This document shows, piece after piece, positions 19,210-27,944 of a DNA stretch of 64,000 bases. Source of the DNA: Bacteroidaceae bacterium (lineage in GTDB: Bacteria > Bacteroidota > Bacteroidia > Bacteroidales > Bacteroidaceae). Under the pieces are notes generated by a model that did not search any database, had not been told where the DNA came from, and saw only the letters and a program-made list of their open reading frames with translations. Numbering within the stretch: the first letter of the stretch is position 1; the number at the start of each line of letters is the position of its first letter. Location of the stretch: positions 369,115 to 433,114 of the forward strand of contig CABIVS010000007.1 in the NCBI GenBank assembly GCA_902362375.1, written 5' to 3'. The position numbers and the translations under genes are program-made.

Positions 19210-20094
19210 TTAGTTCTTTGAGTCAGAAACGCTTTCTATAAAAGCAGGTTCGCCCTGCAATTGCTTCACGATATTTTCCGCTTTCTCAACTTCTGCTTTT
19301 GTGCCGCAAATTAGTAATGACACGCCACCTTCAGCACCGTCCACACCACCTTTCGCCGTGACGTGAACATCTACATCGGCAAATTCTTTCATGGCTTCGA
19401 TTTCAGTATAGATATTGCCTTGCGTTACATTGAGACGCACTGTACCCTTACCGCGTTGTATATCACCATTTGTTATCTTCTGAATTTCAAACAGGTCTTG
19501 CGTTGTTTCTTTTTCGAGGCCTACCGGCACAATCCAGCGTCCTTTACCTTCATCTGTGTATTTGCGCAGCTTCGCTACAGTGCCTCCGTCGGGTGCTCCT
19601 ACACATACGGCTGCCTGACGTTTGGCGTAGTTCACCATGTTAGCACCTTTAAACACGATGTCCTTCGCATTCATACGTGCTAAAGCATCGGCATAAGATA
19701 TGTCAGCAGGCTTCCCTTTCATTAATACTATTTCCGACTGACGTTTCATCCCTCTAGCAAAATCTTCTTTCGAACTCGGGAAGATTCGTCCTGTGACGAA
19801 ACTCCCCCGGGGAGCTGACAGTCCGGCAAGTTCTTCTGCAAGATAAGTATTAGTTGTTCCCAAAGTTATGATGACAATGCCGTTCTCCAATCTGTCCTTG
19901 ACATCTTTATTTGCCGCAATACCCTTAGCTATCAGACGTTTGCTTTCACTGACCGTCAACCGTGCGGTTGTCATATACTCATATGCTTTCTGCGGAATAG
20001 TTCCCGCCGCTTCTTTTTTTTCTTTAAGTTGCTGCATACAGCTACTGAATGAAAGTGCTATCGCAGTTAGTAGGATATAGTTGATTGTTTTCAT
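19210..20094 (-). CDS. Unrecognised lipoprotein with conserved GTTNTYLAEEL and KGAN motifs
   Basis: 294-residue predicted lipoprotein (lipobox FSSC, Cys19) that I cannot assign to a named family. Visible blocks are VIITLGTTNTYLAEEL, DIVFKGANMVN, a glycine-rich APDGGTVAKL, WIVPVGLEKE, EIEAMKEF and a C-terminal GGVDGAEGGVSLLICG. From memory, similar blocks occur in uncharacterised cytoplasmic proteins of Firmicutes and archaea, which would make this an exported member; this needs a search. The gene lies inside the operon between the lyase and the fucosidase, with gaps of 39 and 35 bases, so a role in handling the same glycan is likely. An enzyme or a sugar-binding protein are both possible. Confidence 0.7.
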   Translation of the reverse strand: MKTINYILLTAIALSFSSCMQQLKEKKEAAGTIPQKAYEYMTTARLTVSESKRLIAKGIAANKDVKDRLENGIVIITLGTTNTYLAEELAGLSAPRGSFVTGRIFPSSKEDFARGMKRQSEIVLMKGKPADISYADALARMNAKDIVFKGANMVNYAKRQAAVCVGAPDGGTVAKLRKYTDEGKGRWIVPVGLEKETTQDLFEIQKITNGDIQRGKGTVRLNVTQGNIYTEIEAMKEFADVDVHVTAKGGVDGAEGGVSLLICGTKAEVEKAENIVKQLQGEPAFIESVSDSKN

Positions 20095-20133
20095 ATTTAA
20101 TGTTTTTACCTAATATTTAATGTCTTTATCTGA

Positions 20134-22737
20134 TTAGATTTCCAGTTCGGGTACTTTATCAACCAAGACTTTTTCAGTACCGTTTTCTTTGACAATGGTA
20201 GCTTTACCTTTATAGTCGATGCTTACGTTCTCACCTTTCTTCGTATTGCGAACGAAGAAAGAGGGAGCACCTTTAGAGGATAAATTAACCTTGATATTCC
20301 AGTCACCTATCTCAATACAGCCATCTTTCAACATTCGTGGCTGCGCGGTGGGGGTCAGTTTGGCATGAGTATCGATAATTGTAGCAAAACGATATACTTT
20401 CTGCTTGTCTGACGTAGCTGTGAAATGCCAATGATTTGCGTACGTTTTAAAATTACCTTTCTCGTCAGCAATCAGCCAATTGACGGCAGGCGTAAAGAAT
20501 TGACTGGTCGTATCGGTTTTCAATACTCCGGTGGAAAAAAGGTAAGCATCAGAGATTCCTTCTTTGTTGGTAGCCTGTACGTGTACCCAATCCGGATTGC
20601 TTTTATCCACATTCATCGGATTAGTAACCGTATGCAGCAAGTAACTCCAAGTGACAGGCTGTTCAGCTTCCAATTCGTCATAGATAAAGGTAAGACCTGT
20701 TTTTCCGAGTTCCACGATATGACGGCGGTAAGTTTTCAGTCCGACTTCGTCCCAACCATTCTCAGGGGTATATTCCAGCCCGGCAACTTTGCCACGTTCT
20801 ATCCAAAGCGGAGAGATTACTTTTCCATATGCATTAGACGCATCCCCTACCACATAACCTATGTTTTCACTTATATAATGACGGGGAATCCATCCGTAAC
20901 CTTCGGTACCGATACGCTGTCCCATACCATTAACCAGTATCGTATTGTGAGCACGAGTTGCACGGTAACAATAAACAGAATGTTTATCAATAAAAGAAGT
21001 ACCATGACCTGAGCTATAAAAGAGCGACTGTCCGCCCCAAAAGGTATTGAACGCATTCTGATTGGTTAGTGCATGGGATGTGCCACCGTAAGGACTGCTA
21101 CGAAAACTAATCATGGCACTGTTTTCTGTCTGCGATAAACGGGTGGAGAATGAAGCCAGACCGGATTGCGGGAAAACGTGTCCCATAGGCAGGTCGGCAA
21201 GACCAGCCCCCACAGGCAATGGTTTGTCACACTGCAAACGGAACCATGCCAGTCCGCCTGCTTTGGACGTACTGCCTTCATTCAAAATGTTCGGCTGACG
21301 TGCCCGGATAGTACGCACATAATCAGCAGCATACGTATTGCCTGTCATCCGGGCGACAGCATCCGCATAACCGACTCTTACTCCTCTGGGCGTTAACACC
21401 TTTTCATGGGAACTACCATTTCCGCCCGATTTGGAAAATGGGGGTTGCTGATAGATAGTGTACAACACCGAACCTTGATACCAGGGATCAGAGAAGAAAT
21501 CAAATCCGGTCAGCCTGCTGTAAAAATAAGGAACTTCTATCAATGTACGTGTGTTTACAGTGAAATAAGAGTCACCATTATGCCATGCACCATCCTTATT
21601 CAGACCGGGGAAACGGGCAAGCCACACGTTATAGCAGTAATCTACCCAAGTATCAGCCTCGGGCAGTTCACCGTAAACAGTGAAGGCCGCCATTGTAAGA
21701 ATCCGGAGCGTCATTTGCCAGACGTGATTCTCAGCGATATGATTTTCCAGATAATTATTATAATGGTCATACATCTTGTTTCCATACTTCCGGATGCAAG
21801 CAAGCAGGTCTTTTCGGGTATCTTCATCCAGAAGGTCATAGAGAGCATCATAAGCCAATGTGCCAAGTGATACGAAAGTAGCGTCATTAAAATCGCCTTT
21901 CACATTATCACTTTCCCCCCAAGTGATAATTTCCTTGATACGCTTGATGGCTTCATCGGCATAGCGACGTTCTTTAGTCAGCATATAAGCACGTATGATA
22001 ACATCCAGGTTCGACTCTTCTCTGTCAACAATACGGCGACTTTCACGAGTAAGCATTGCGTTGCGCTCCATTTCGCTGTTCAAATTTGCGAGCAGCTTGG
22101 TGTTGACGTCATTGATAGACTTCATAGGTGTCTTCATCGCCTTGTTGGCAGCCGAGATATAAATCTTGCGTTCCGGAGTGGAAATGCTACGACGGATAAA
22201 GTGCTCCCACTCTTTTTTATCAAGCCAGACGCGGGGATGTTCATGCGGAACTTTGGCGAGGACTTCTTTCAGGGAAGGCGGACAGAACTTGTCAGGATTG
22301 GTTTCAACCGTAAATTGCTGAACCGTAGCCCATTTTGTCTTGCCATCCTTTACGTTGCCATATTGCCAGTACCACACGCCGGGTGTCAAGTCTTTCTCCG
22401 GATTGTAAAAAGGCCAACGGGTTTCCACCTGTACCACCCCGGTCTTGAAAGTGGGATCTTGAGAGTAGCGCAAGCTATAACGGACTTTACTCTTGTCAAC
22501 CTTATGCTTAGTATCCAGCCCGTCCAGCCCGCTCTCTACCACATAAAGCCCTTCCTGCAACGGCCATTGAAAAGAAACGATACGGTCGGCAACCACTGCT
22601 TTGTCCGACGGCGAGGGAGTAGCACGCATTTCGTGCATCAAAGTGACATCTTTCAGCCGGATATTGACAGGCGACTGTTGAGCATACAGTCCGGATGCCA
22701 ATAAACAAATTGTAAGAGTATATAAAGTAAGTTTCAT
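20134..22737 (-). CDS. Heparinase II/III-like polysaccharide lyase, DUF4962 type
   Basis: Secreted 867-residue lyase, second gene of the leftward operon, with a signal peptide ending near GLYAQ. In order: a DUF4962-like beta region with TPGVWYWQYGN, HPRVWLDKKEW at the start of the toroid, NGDSYFTVNTRTL in the toroid, and the heparinase beta domain with TSHALTNQNAF (His555) and RAHNTILVNGMGQ. It closely parallels the lyase at 250-2814, but the signal peptide has no lipobox. It would cleave uronate-containing chains in the periplasm, and the GH88 immediately upstream would act on its unsaturated products. Family number and substrate cannot be fixed from sequence. Confidence 0.86.
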   Translation of the reverse strand: MKLTLYTLTICLLASGLYAQQSPVNIRLKDVTLMHEMRATPSPSDKAVVADRIVSFQWPLQEGLYVVESGLDGLDTKHKVDKSKVRYSLRYSQDPTFKTGVVQVETRWPFYNPEKDLTPGVWYWQYGNVKDGKTKWATVQQFTVETNPDKFCPPSLKEVLAKVPHEHPRVWLDKKEWEHFIRRSISTPERKIYISAANKAMKTPMKSINDVNTKLLANLNSEMERNAMLTRESRRIVDREESNLDVIIRAYMLTKERRYADEAIKRIKEIITWGESDNVKGDFNDATFVSLGTLAYDALYDLLDEDTRKDLLACIRKYGNKMYDHYNNYLENHIAENHVWQMTLRILTMAAFTVYGELPEADTWVDYCYNVWLARFPGLNKDGAWHNGDSYFTVNTRTLIEVPYFYSRLTGFDFFSDPWYQGSVLYTIYQQPPFSKSGGNGSSHEKVLTPRGVRVGYADAVARMTGNTYAADYVRTIRARQPNILNEGSTSKAGGLAWFRLQCDKPLPVGAGLADLPMGHVFPQSGLASFSTRLSQTENSAMISFRSSPYGGTSHALTNQNAFNTFWGGQSLFYSSGHGTSFIDKHSVYCYRATRAHNTILVNGMGQRIGTEGYGWIPRHYISENIGYVVGDASNAYGKVISPLWIERGKVAGLEYTPENGWDEVGLKTYRRHIVELGKTGLTFIYDELEAEQPVTWSYLLHTVTNPMNVDKSNPDWVHVQATNKEGISDAYLFSTGVLKTDTTSQFFTPAVNWLIADEKGNFKTYANHWHFTATSDKQKVYRFATIIDTHAKLTPTAQPRMLKDGCIEIGDWNIKVNLSSKGAPSFFVRNTKKGENVSIDYKGKATIVKENGTEKVLVDKVPELEI

Positions 22738-22796
22738 GGTTATTTGTTATTTATAATCTAGCAGTTAAGCGTTTTTCATTCTATATTCATTCTTGT

Positions 22797-24002
22797 TTAG
22801 CCGAACTTCTTCAATTCTTTATATCGTCTTAATGCTTCCAGATAATAATAATCCGCATAGTTTAACGGTACATCCACCTCGCTATCATGTGGAAAACTAC
22901 CCACCGAGTGTTTCAGAATGAATCCTTTATTCTCATTCTCCTTCGCCAGATAATCCGGTGAAGAAAGCTGTTTTAATATATTTTCCGCATACTCCATATA
23001 ACTGTTACTTAGATTCTTATCATCTGTATATCCGCATAGTTCGAGCAAAGCGGAAGCGGTAACAGCCGCGGCGGAAGCATCACGCGGGGCGTTCGGAATA
23101 TCCGGTGCATCATAATCCCAGTAAGGAATATAATCATTTTCCGAAGGACGGTTCTCCATTATAAATCGGGCAATCTTATGCGCAGCTTCCAGATAAGCGG
23201 AATTTTTCGTAAAGCGGTAACACATCGTGTAACCATACACTCCCCATGCTTGTCCGCGTGCCCAGGCGGAAGAATCGGAATATCCTTGGAAAGTTCCTTT
23301 AGACTCCACTTTCCCGCTAGGTACGGAATAGCTGACTACATGATAGGAAGTCATGTTCTCACGAAAATGATTCTTCAAGGTTTTGTCAGCGTGAGCCATC
23401 GCAATATCACGATATTTAGAATTTCCGGTTTGTTCGGATGCCCAGAAAAGCATCTCAAGATTCATCATATTATCAATAATCACCGGGTAACTCCAATCCC
23501 CAAAATCCCAGGAACGAATCAAGCCGACTTCCGGACTGAAACGCGTACAAAGGCTCTCGGAAGAATTTACCAAAACCTGTTTATCTTTCGGTTCCGGTTT
23601 CAAACGAAGCGCCTGTCCGTAGCTACAATACATCATAAAGCCAATATCATGGTTTCCTGTATAATATTGAATATCTTCCAGACGGTTCGTATATTTACGG
23701 GCCTCCTTCGCCAACGCCTCATCCCCTGTCATCTCATAGGCCAGCCACATGGAACCGGGATAAAAACCACTTGTCCAGTCTTTAGCATTTTCCAGACGGT
23801 AACTTCCATCCGCCTTGGTAGAACGTGGAAAACAAACTGTGTCCGGTACATTTTTCAACTGATCCGCCATATAAAGTAACTGATGACCGGATGTTTTCAC
23901 CGCAGTTTCAAACCATTCCGGCGTACCCGCTTTAGGAATATCACAAGCGGTCAGCAGACCTATTCCCAAAACCGCCATATACAACTCTCTTTTCATTTCC
24001 AT
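22797..24002 (-). CDS. GH88 unsaturated glucuronyl hydrolase, lipoprotein
   Basis: First gene of the six-gene operon, 401 residues, with lipobox LTAC (Cys20). GH88 motifs are DWTSGFYPGSMW, HDIGF (Asp119) and IIDNMMN (Asp177), plus WARGQAWGVYG. It hydrolyses the unsaturated uronic acid released by lyases. Unlike the GH88 at 8068, it is lipid-anchored, so the two may work at different membranes or on different product sizes. I used the ATG at 24000-24002; an in-frame ATG two codons later is possible. The gap to the next gene is 59 bases. Confidence 0.9.
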   Translation of the reverse strand: MEMKRELYMAVLGIGLLTACDIPKAGTPEWFETAVKTSGHQLLYMADQLKNVPDTVCFPRSTKADGSYRLENAKDWTSGFYPGSMWLAYEMTGDEALAKEARKYTNRLEDIQYYTGNHDIGFMMYCSYGQALRLKPEPKDKQVLVNSSESLCTRFSPEVGLIRSWDFGDWSYPVIIDNMMNLEMLFWASEQTGNSKYRDIAMAHADKTLKNHFRENMTSYHVVSYSVPSGKVESKGTFQGYSDSSAWARGQAWGVYGYTMCYRFTKNSAYLEAAHKIARFIMENRPSENDYIPYWDYDAPDIPNAPRDASAAAVTASALLELCGYTDDKNLSNSYMEYAENILKQLSSPDYLAKENENKGFILKHSVGSFPHDSEVDVPLNYADYYYLEALRRYKELKKFG

Positions 24003-24041
24003 ATTTATAGTTTTAATGATTTATTTTAGATTTAATGTCTC

Positions 24042-24073
24042 ATCCCTAATTTACCGATAGCAAAATTAGGGAT
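24042..24073 (-). promoter_or_regulatory. Operon promoter overlapped by a perfect 11 bp inverted repeat
   Basis: On the minus strand, TAATTTTG (24061-24068) fits the -7 consensus TAnnTTTG for the six-gene operon. It lies within an inverted repeat of ATCCCTAATTT and AAATTAGGGAT with a 10-base spacer, centred near the expected transcription start. No -33 TTTG is seen. The dyad could be an operator or a 5' UTR hairpin. Confidence 0.55.
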
Positions 24074-24185
24074 TGCCGAAAAGAAAGGCTTTATATATCT
24101 ATTTTTTCATCCTTGATTCCATATGCGTCAATGTAGATTTCGTCCAAAACACTTTTGTTTTTGTCTATTCTCATATAATCATACA

Positions 24186-24230
24186 AAAATTGCGCACACC
24201 TTCTTTAAAAAAGAGGATGTGCGCAATTTT
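24186..24230 (-). terminator. Terminator of the DUF4488 gene
   Basis: A perfect 13 bp stem (AAAATTGCGCACA with TGTGCGCAATTTT) lies 22 bases after the stop codon, with a T-run on both sides, so it could work on both strands. Confidence 0.85.
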
Positions 24231-24251
24231 GTTTCAGTCTGCGAACCTTGC

Positions 24252-24743
24252 TTATCTCACAATATCTTCCGGAAATTTAGCCGGCATCTCCACCCGTTTC
24301 CAAGTTTCATAATACCAGGTATTCAACTCGTTTCCATTCAAATCATTCTTGATGAAATATTTCAGACACAGATAATCATTGTCTTTTATTTCAAATTCGA
24401 GGATATTATCCTGATTATCCAACATTGGCAGATGAATATTCTTCTCGATACTTTCTTTATAAGAATCATCCGTCAGTTGTTTCCACATTCCATATCCTGT
24501 AATGATGGCATCCGAACCGGGGATAATGGTAAAGTTCACGATCCGTCCGTCATCACTCAACACTTTAAATGTATTACAGGGTTTCAATGCTCCCGGAACA
24601 TCGGGAGATTCCGACACATAGTGGCAGAGCTGCCAAATACCTTTTAAATCGGCCGCTTTGAATTTTGTTTTCTTTTGGGCCATCGCACCTGTTACCGCTA
24701 ACAACATCATTGAAAGCATGGTAAAGAAAAAGAGTTTTTTCAT
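24252..24743 (-). CDS. DUF4488 domain secreted protein
   Basis: 163-residue protein with a signal peptide ending near GAMAQ. The mature part begins with a lipocalin-like GIWQLCHYV motif and ends [12 protein letters not shown], the pattern of DUF4488 proteins common in Bacteroidales. A small beta-barrel fold is likely; no function is known to me. It has its own promoter (24784-24791) and terminator, so it is a single-gene unit between the PUL and the housekeeping block. Confidence 0.75.
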   Translation of the reverse strand: MKKLFFFTMLSMMLLAVTGAMAQKKTKFKAADLKGIWQLCHYVSESPDVPGALKPCNTFKVLSDDGRIVNFTIIPGSDAIITGYGMWKQLTDDSYKESIEKNIHLPMLDNQDNILEFEIKDNDYLCLKYFIKNDLNGNELNTWYYETWKRVEMPAKFPEDIVR

Positions 24744-24783
24744 TGTCGTATGATTTTAGTTAACACTCTCGAAGGCGTATGTC

Positions 24784-24791
24784 CAAATATA
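24784..24791 (-). promoter_or_regulatory. -7 element for the DUF4488 gene
   Basis: TATATTTG on the minus strand matches TAnnTTTG, 41 bases before the start codon. No clear -33 element. Confidence 0.5.
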
Positions 24792-24830
24792 AATATTTAT
24801 TTTGAGAATATAACTATCAAAGACATAAAA

Positions 24831-24862
24831 AAACTCGCATAACCCAAAGATTATGCGAGTTT
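24831..24862 (-). terminator. Terminator of asnS
   Basis: A 12 bp perfect stem (AAACTCGCATAA with TTATGCGAGTTT) with an 8-base loop is followed on the minus strand by a run of seven T. It starts 21 bases after the asnS stop. Confidence 0.9.
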
Positions 24863-24882
24863 TACATAAATATACCGAAATA

Positions 24883-26286
24883 TTAGAAATCAGCATTTCT
24901 CGGTGTACGCGGGAACGGTATCACGTCACGGATGTTCGCCATACCTGTAACGAATAATAACAGACGTTCAAAACCAAGTCCGAAACCGGAATGAGGACAC
25001 GTACCAAACTTACGGGTATCCAGATACCACCACATATCTTTCATCGGGATGTGCATTTCTTCAATACGGGTCAGCAGCTTGTCATAGTCCGCTTCACGTT
25101 CGGAACCACCGATAATTTCACCGATCTTCGGGAAAAGAACGTCCATTGCACGTACAGTCTTACCATCTTCGTTCTGCTTCATATAGAAGGCTTTGATTTC
25201 TTTCGGATAGTCAGTCAGAATCACCGGACGTTTGAAGTGTTCTTCCACCAGGAAGCGTTCGTGTTCAGAAGCCAAATCCACGCCCCAGTAAACCGGGAAC
25301 TCGAACTTATGGCCTTTCGCAACAGCTTCTTCCAGAATCTTGATACCGTCTGTATAAGGCAGACGTACGAACTCATCTTTCAATACACCTTGCAGACGTT
25401 CAATCAAGCCCTTGTCGAACATATCGTTGAGGAACTTCACATCATCCGCACAGTTATCCAACGCCCATTTCACACAATATTTGATGAACTCTTCCGCCAA
25501 GTCCATATTGTCTGTAATATCGTTGAAAGCAACTTCCGGCTCAACCATCCAGAACTCTGCCAAGTGGCGGGGAGTGTTGGAGTTTTCGGCACGGAACGTA
25601 GGACCGAATGTGTAGATAGCTCCCAAAGCAGTAGCAGCCAATTCACCTTCCAGCTGACCGGAAACGGTCAAACTTGCCTGCTTACCGAAGAAATCATCTT
25701 CATAAGAGATAGAGCCTCTCTCGTCTTTCTTCAAGTCATACAGGTTCATGGTAGTCACCTGGAACATCTGTCCGGCACCTTCACAATCGGAAGCCGTAAT
25801 GATCGGTGTATGGAAATAGAAGAAGCCCTTTTCATGGAAGAACTTGTGAATAGCAATCGCCATGTTGTGACGGATGCGGAACACAGCACCAAACGTATTC
25901 GTACGCGGACGCAAGTGAGCAATCTCGCGCAGGAACTCCATAGAGTGACCTTTCTTCTGCAATGGATATGTATTATCACAAGTACCCAGCACTTCGATTT
26001 CACGAGCCTGTACTTCCACTTTCTGACCGGAACCTACTGACTCTACCATTTCTCCGTTCACGCTAATACAAGCGCCGGTAGTAATCAGTTTCAGCATCTC
26101 TTCATCGAAATTAGCCAAATCTACTACGACCTGCAAATTATTTATTGTAGAACCGTCATTCAGTGCGATAAAGTTTACTTGTTTGCTACCTCTGCGGGTG
26201 CGAACCCATCCTTTCACATTGACCATCGCGCCAATATCTGTGCGCTTCAACAGATCAACAATTTTTGTTCTACCAATCTTTTCCAT
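24883..26286 (-). CDS. asnS: Asparaginyl-tRNA synthetase
   Basis: Class IIb aminoacyl-tRNA synthetase that charges tRNA-Asn, 467 residues, the normal length. The N-terminal OB-fold anticodon-binding domain ([19 protein letters not shown]) is followed by the catalytic core with motif 2 ([18 protein letters not shown]) and motif 3 ([15 protein letters not shown]). The C-terminus [12 protein letters not shown] is typical of AsnRS. It is the last gene before a strong terminator and lies 105 bases after the rluB-type gene. That gap holds a 7 bp GACGAGG/CCTCGTC stem and a possible 12-codon ORF of doubtful meaning. Confidence 0.97.
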   Translation of the reverse strand: MEKIGRTKIVDLLKRTDIGAMVNVKGWVRTRRGSKQVNFIALNDGSTINNLQVVVDLANFDEEMLKLITTGACISVNGEMVESVGSGQKVEVQAREIEVLGTCDNTYPLQKKGHSMEFLREIAHLRPRTNTFGAVFRIRHNMAIAIHKFFHEKGFFYFHTPIITASDCEGAGQMFQVTTMNLYDLKKDERGSISYEDDFFGKQASLTVSGQLEGELAATALGAIYTFGPTFRAENSNTPRHLAEFWMVEPEVAFNDITDNMDLAEEFIKYCVKWALDNCADDVKFLNDMFDKGLIERLQGVLKDEFVRLPYTDGIKILEEAVAKGHKFEFPVYWGVDLASEHERFLVEEHFKRPVILTDYPKEIKAFYMKQNEDGKTVRAMDVLFPKIGEIIGGSEREADYDKLLTRIEEMHIPMKDMWWYLDTRKFGTCPHSGFGLGFERLLLFVTGMANIRDVIPFPRTPRNADF

Positions 26287-26391
26287 TTAACTTTTTCTTT
26301 TTAGATACAAGAAGACGAGGTTTCAATTACAGGGTTCATTCTTTCCTGCTCTCTTTCCTCGTCCTCTGTCAAGTTGTTATTTATTGACTTA

Positions 26392-27870
26392 TTATTCAAA
26401 CGATCCCATACGGAGGTAGTTTACTTCTGCTTCCGACAGGTAACGCCAGTCTCCGCGACGCAGCCCTTTTTTGGTCAGTCCGGCGAAGAACACACGGTCG
26501 AGTTTTACTACTTTGTAACCCAGTGATTCGAAAATACGGCGAACGATACGATTCTTACCGGAGTGAATTTCGATACCTACCTGGTCTTTTTTGAAATCAT
26601 CTGTATAGCTGATTGCATCTGCATGGATTTCGCCATCTTCCAACTGGATACCAGCTGCAATCTGATCCATATCCGCTTTTGTCAGGTTCTTGTCCAGATG
26701 AACATGATATATTTTCTTCTTCAGGAATTTCGGGTGTGTCAGCTTGGAAGCCAGATCACCGTCATTCGTCAGCAAGAGTACACCAGTCGTGTTACGGTCA
26801 AGACGTCCTACGGGATAAATACGTTCGTTGCAAGCGCCTTTTACCAGATCCATTACCGTACGGCGTTCCTGCGGATCATCCGATGTAGTAACCGTATCTT
26901 TCGGCTTATTCAACAATACGTATACCTTACGTTCGATGCTTACCGGTTCATCGTGGAACTTAACCACATCCGAACGTTTGATCTTTGTACCCAATTCCGT
27001 TACTATTTCACCGTTTACAGAAACCACACCTGCCGTGATAAATTCATCAGCCTCGCGACGTGAACAAACACCGGCATTAGCCAGGAACTTATTCAGACGG
27101 ATCGGTTCATTCGGATCAATAAACTGTTCCTTGTACTCGATCTGTTTCTTTACGCTATACTTAGCATTCGGATCATAATCGCCGGTACGCGGACGAGGAC
27201 GATAGCCTCCTTGTGAACGGTCATTGTTGTATCTCGGACGATAGCCGCCACCACCGTTGTTGCTACGATAGCCACCACCTTCACCGTTGTTGAAACGGGG
27301 ACGATACGGACGGTCACCACCTTCACGGTTGTAAGAAGGACGTTGAGGACGGTCGCTACCTTCGCCGTTATTGAAACGGGGACGGTACGGACGGTCACTA
27401 CCTTCACGGTTGTAAGAAGGACGTTGAGGACGGTCACCACCTTCGCCGCTATTGAAACGGGGACGCTGGGGACGGTCATAAGAACCACCTTCACGATTGT
27501 AGGAAGGACGTTGGGGACGGTCATAAGAACCACCTTCGCGGTTGTAAGAACGTTGCGGGCGTTCGCCTCCTTCATTATTGTTATTGAAGCGAGGACGATA
27601 CGGACGATCGCCACCTTCACGATTGTAAGAAGGACGTTGGGGACGGTCGCCATAAGAGCGGTCACCATACGAACGCTGCGGGCGTTCGCCTCCTTCATTG
27701 TTGGCATTAAATCGCGGGCGATACGGACGATCCCCGCCTTCACGGTTGTAAGAAGGACGATACGGACGTTCTCCACCTTCTCTGTTGTAAGACCTGTTAC
27801 CATCACGGCCGGCACCTGTATTCTCTTCATTGAAAGAATTTTCGCGCCATTCTTCGTTTTCTGTGCTCAT
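26392..27870 (-). CDS. rluB: RluB/RsuA-type rRNA pseudouridine synthase with RG-rich N-terminal extension
   Basis: Isomerises a uridine in ribosomal RNA, most likely in 23S rRNA. The C-terminal half holds an S4 RNA-binding domain (IRLNKFLANAGVCSRREADEFI) and the catalytic domain with VGRLDRNTTGVLLLTNDGDL, whose Asp is the catalytic residue. Before this lies about 240 residues of low complexity, built from repeats such as YNREGGDRPYRPRFN, rich in Arg, Gly, Tyr, Pro and Asn. This part is probably disordered and RNA-binding. I chose MSTENEEW (27870) over an upstream ATG at 27906, whose extra residues look unlike a protein start. Assignment to RluB rather than a sister family is by general similarity. 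Confidence 0.88.
   Translation of the reverse strand: MSTENEEWRENSFNEENTGAGRDGNRSYNREGGERPYRPSYNREGGDRPYRPRFNANNEGGERPQRSYGDRSYGDRPQRPSYNREGGDRPYRPRFNNNNEGGERPQRSYNREGGSYDRPQRPSYNREGGSYDRPQRPRFNSGEGGDRPQRPSYNREGSDRPYRPRFNNGEGSDRPQRPSYNREGGDRPYRPRFNNGEGGGYRSNNGGGGYRPRYNNDRSQGGYRPRPRTGDYDPNAKYSVKKQIEYKEQFIDPNEPIRLNKFLANAGVCSRREADEFITAGVVSVNGEIVTELGTKIKRSDVVKFHDEPVSIERKVYVLLNKPKDTVTTSDDPQERRTVMDLVKGACNERIYPVGRLDRNTTGVLLLTNDGDLASKLTHPKFLKKKIYHVHLDKNLTKADMDQIAAGIQLEDGEIHADAISYTDDFKKDQVGIEIHSGKNRIVRRIFESLGYKVVKLDRVFFAGLTKKGLRRGDWRYLSEAEVNYLRMGSFE
27185..27800 (-). repeat. In-frame repeats encoding an RG/YNRE-rich tail
   Basis: The DNA repeats in units of roughly 45-60 bases encoding YNREGG, DRPYRPRFN and GERPQR blocks. 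The repetition also keeps the overlapping reading frames on both strands open (27150-27830 minus, 27343-27936 plus); these are artefacts. Such repeats are prone to length change by slippage. Confidence 0.85.
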
Positions 27871-27944
27871 TTTTTTTATTCGAATAAAATTAGACTTTGG
27901 CCTCACGGCCTATTTAAAAACACGTTTATTATATAAGTAAACAA

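Noticed and set aside
250..22737. Heparin-degradation locus, from the heparinase II/III-like domains
   Set aside because: The domain name reflects the fold, not the substrate; no PL12/PL13-type gene or heparin-type sulfatase set was recognised, and the fucosidase points elsewhere.
24991..26040. 349-codon open frame antisense to asnS
   Set aside because: It lies entirely within asnS, has no recognisable motif and a His/Phe/Gln-rich composition typical of reverse-strand shadows.
26301..26363. Leader-peptide attenuator for asnS: a 12-codon ORF (MNPVIETSSSCI) next to a GACGAGG/CCTCGTC stem
   Set aside because: Only one Asn codon, no T-run after the hairpin and no alternative pairing seen; probably chance.
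27150..27936. Open frames of 226 and 197 codons overlapping the rluB-type gene on both strands
   Set aside because: They exist only because the in-frame DNA repeats lack stop codons in other frames; the encoded proteins are monotonous Val/Thr/Arg/Ile strings.
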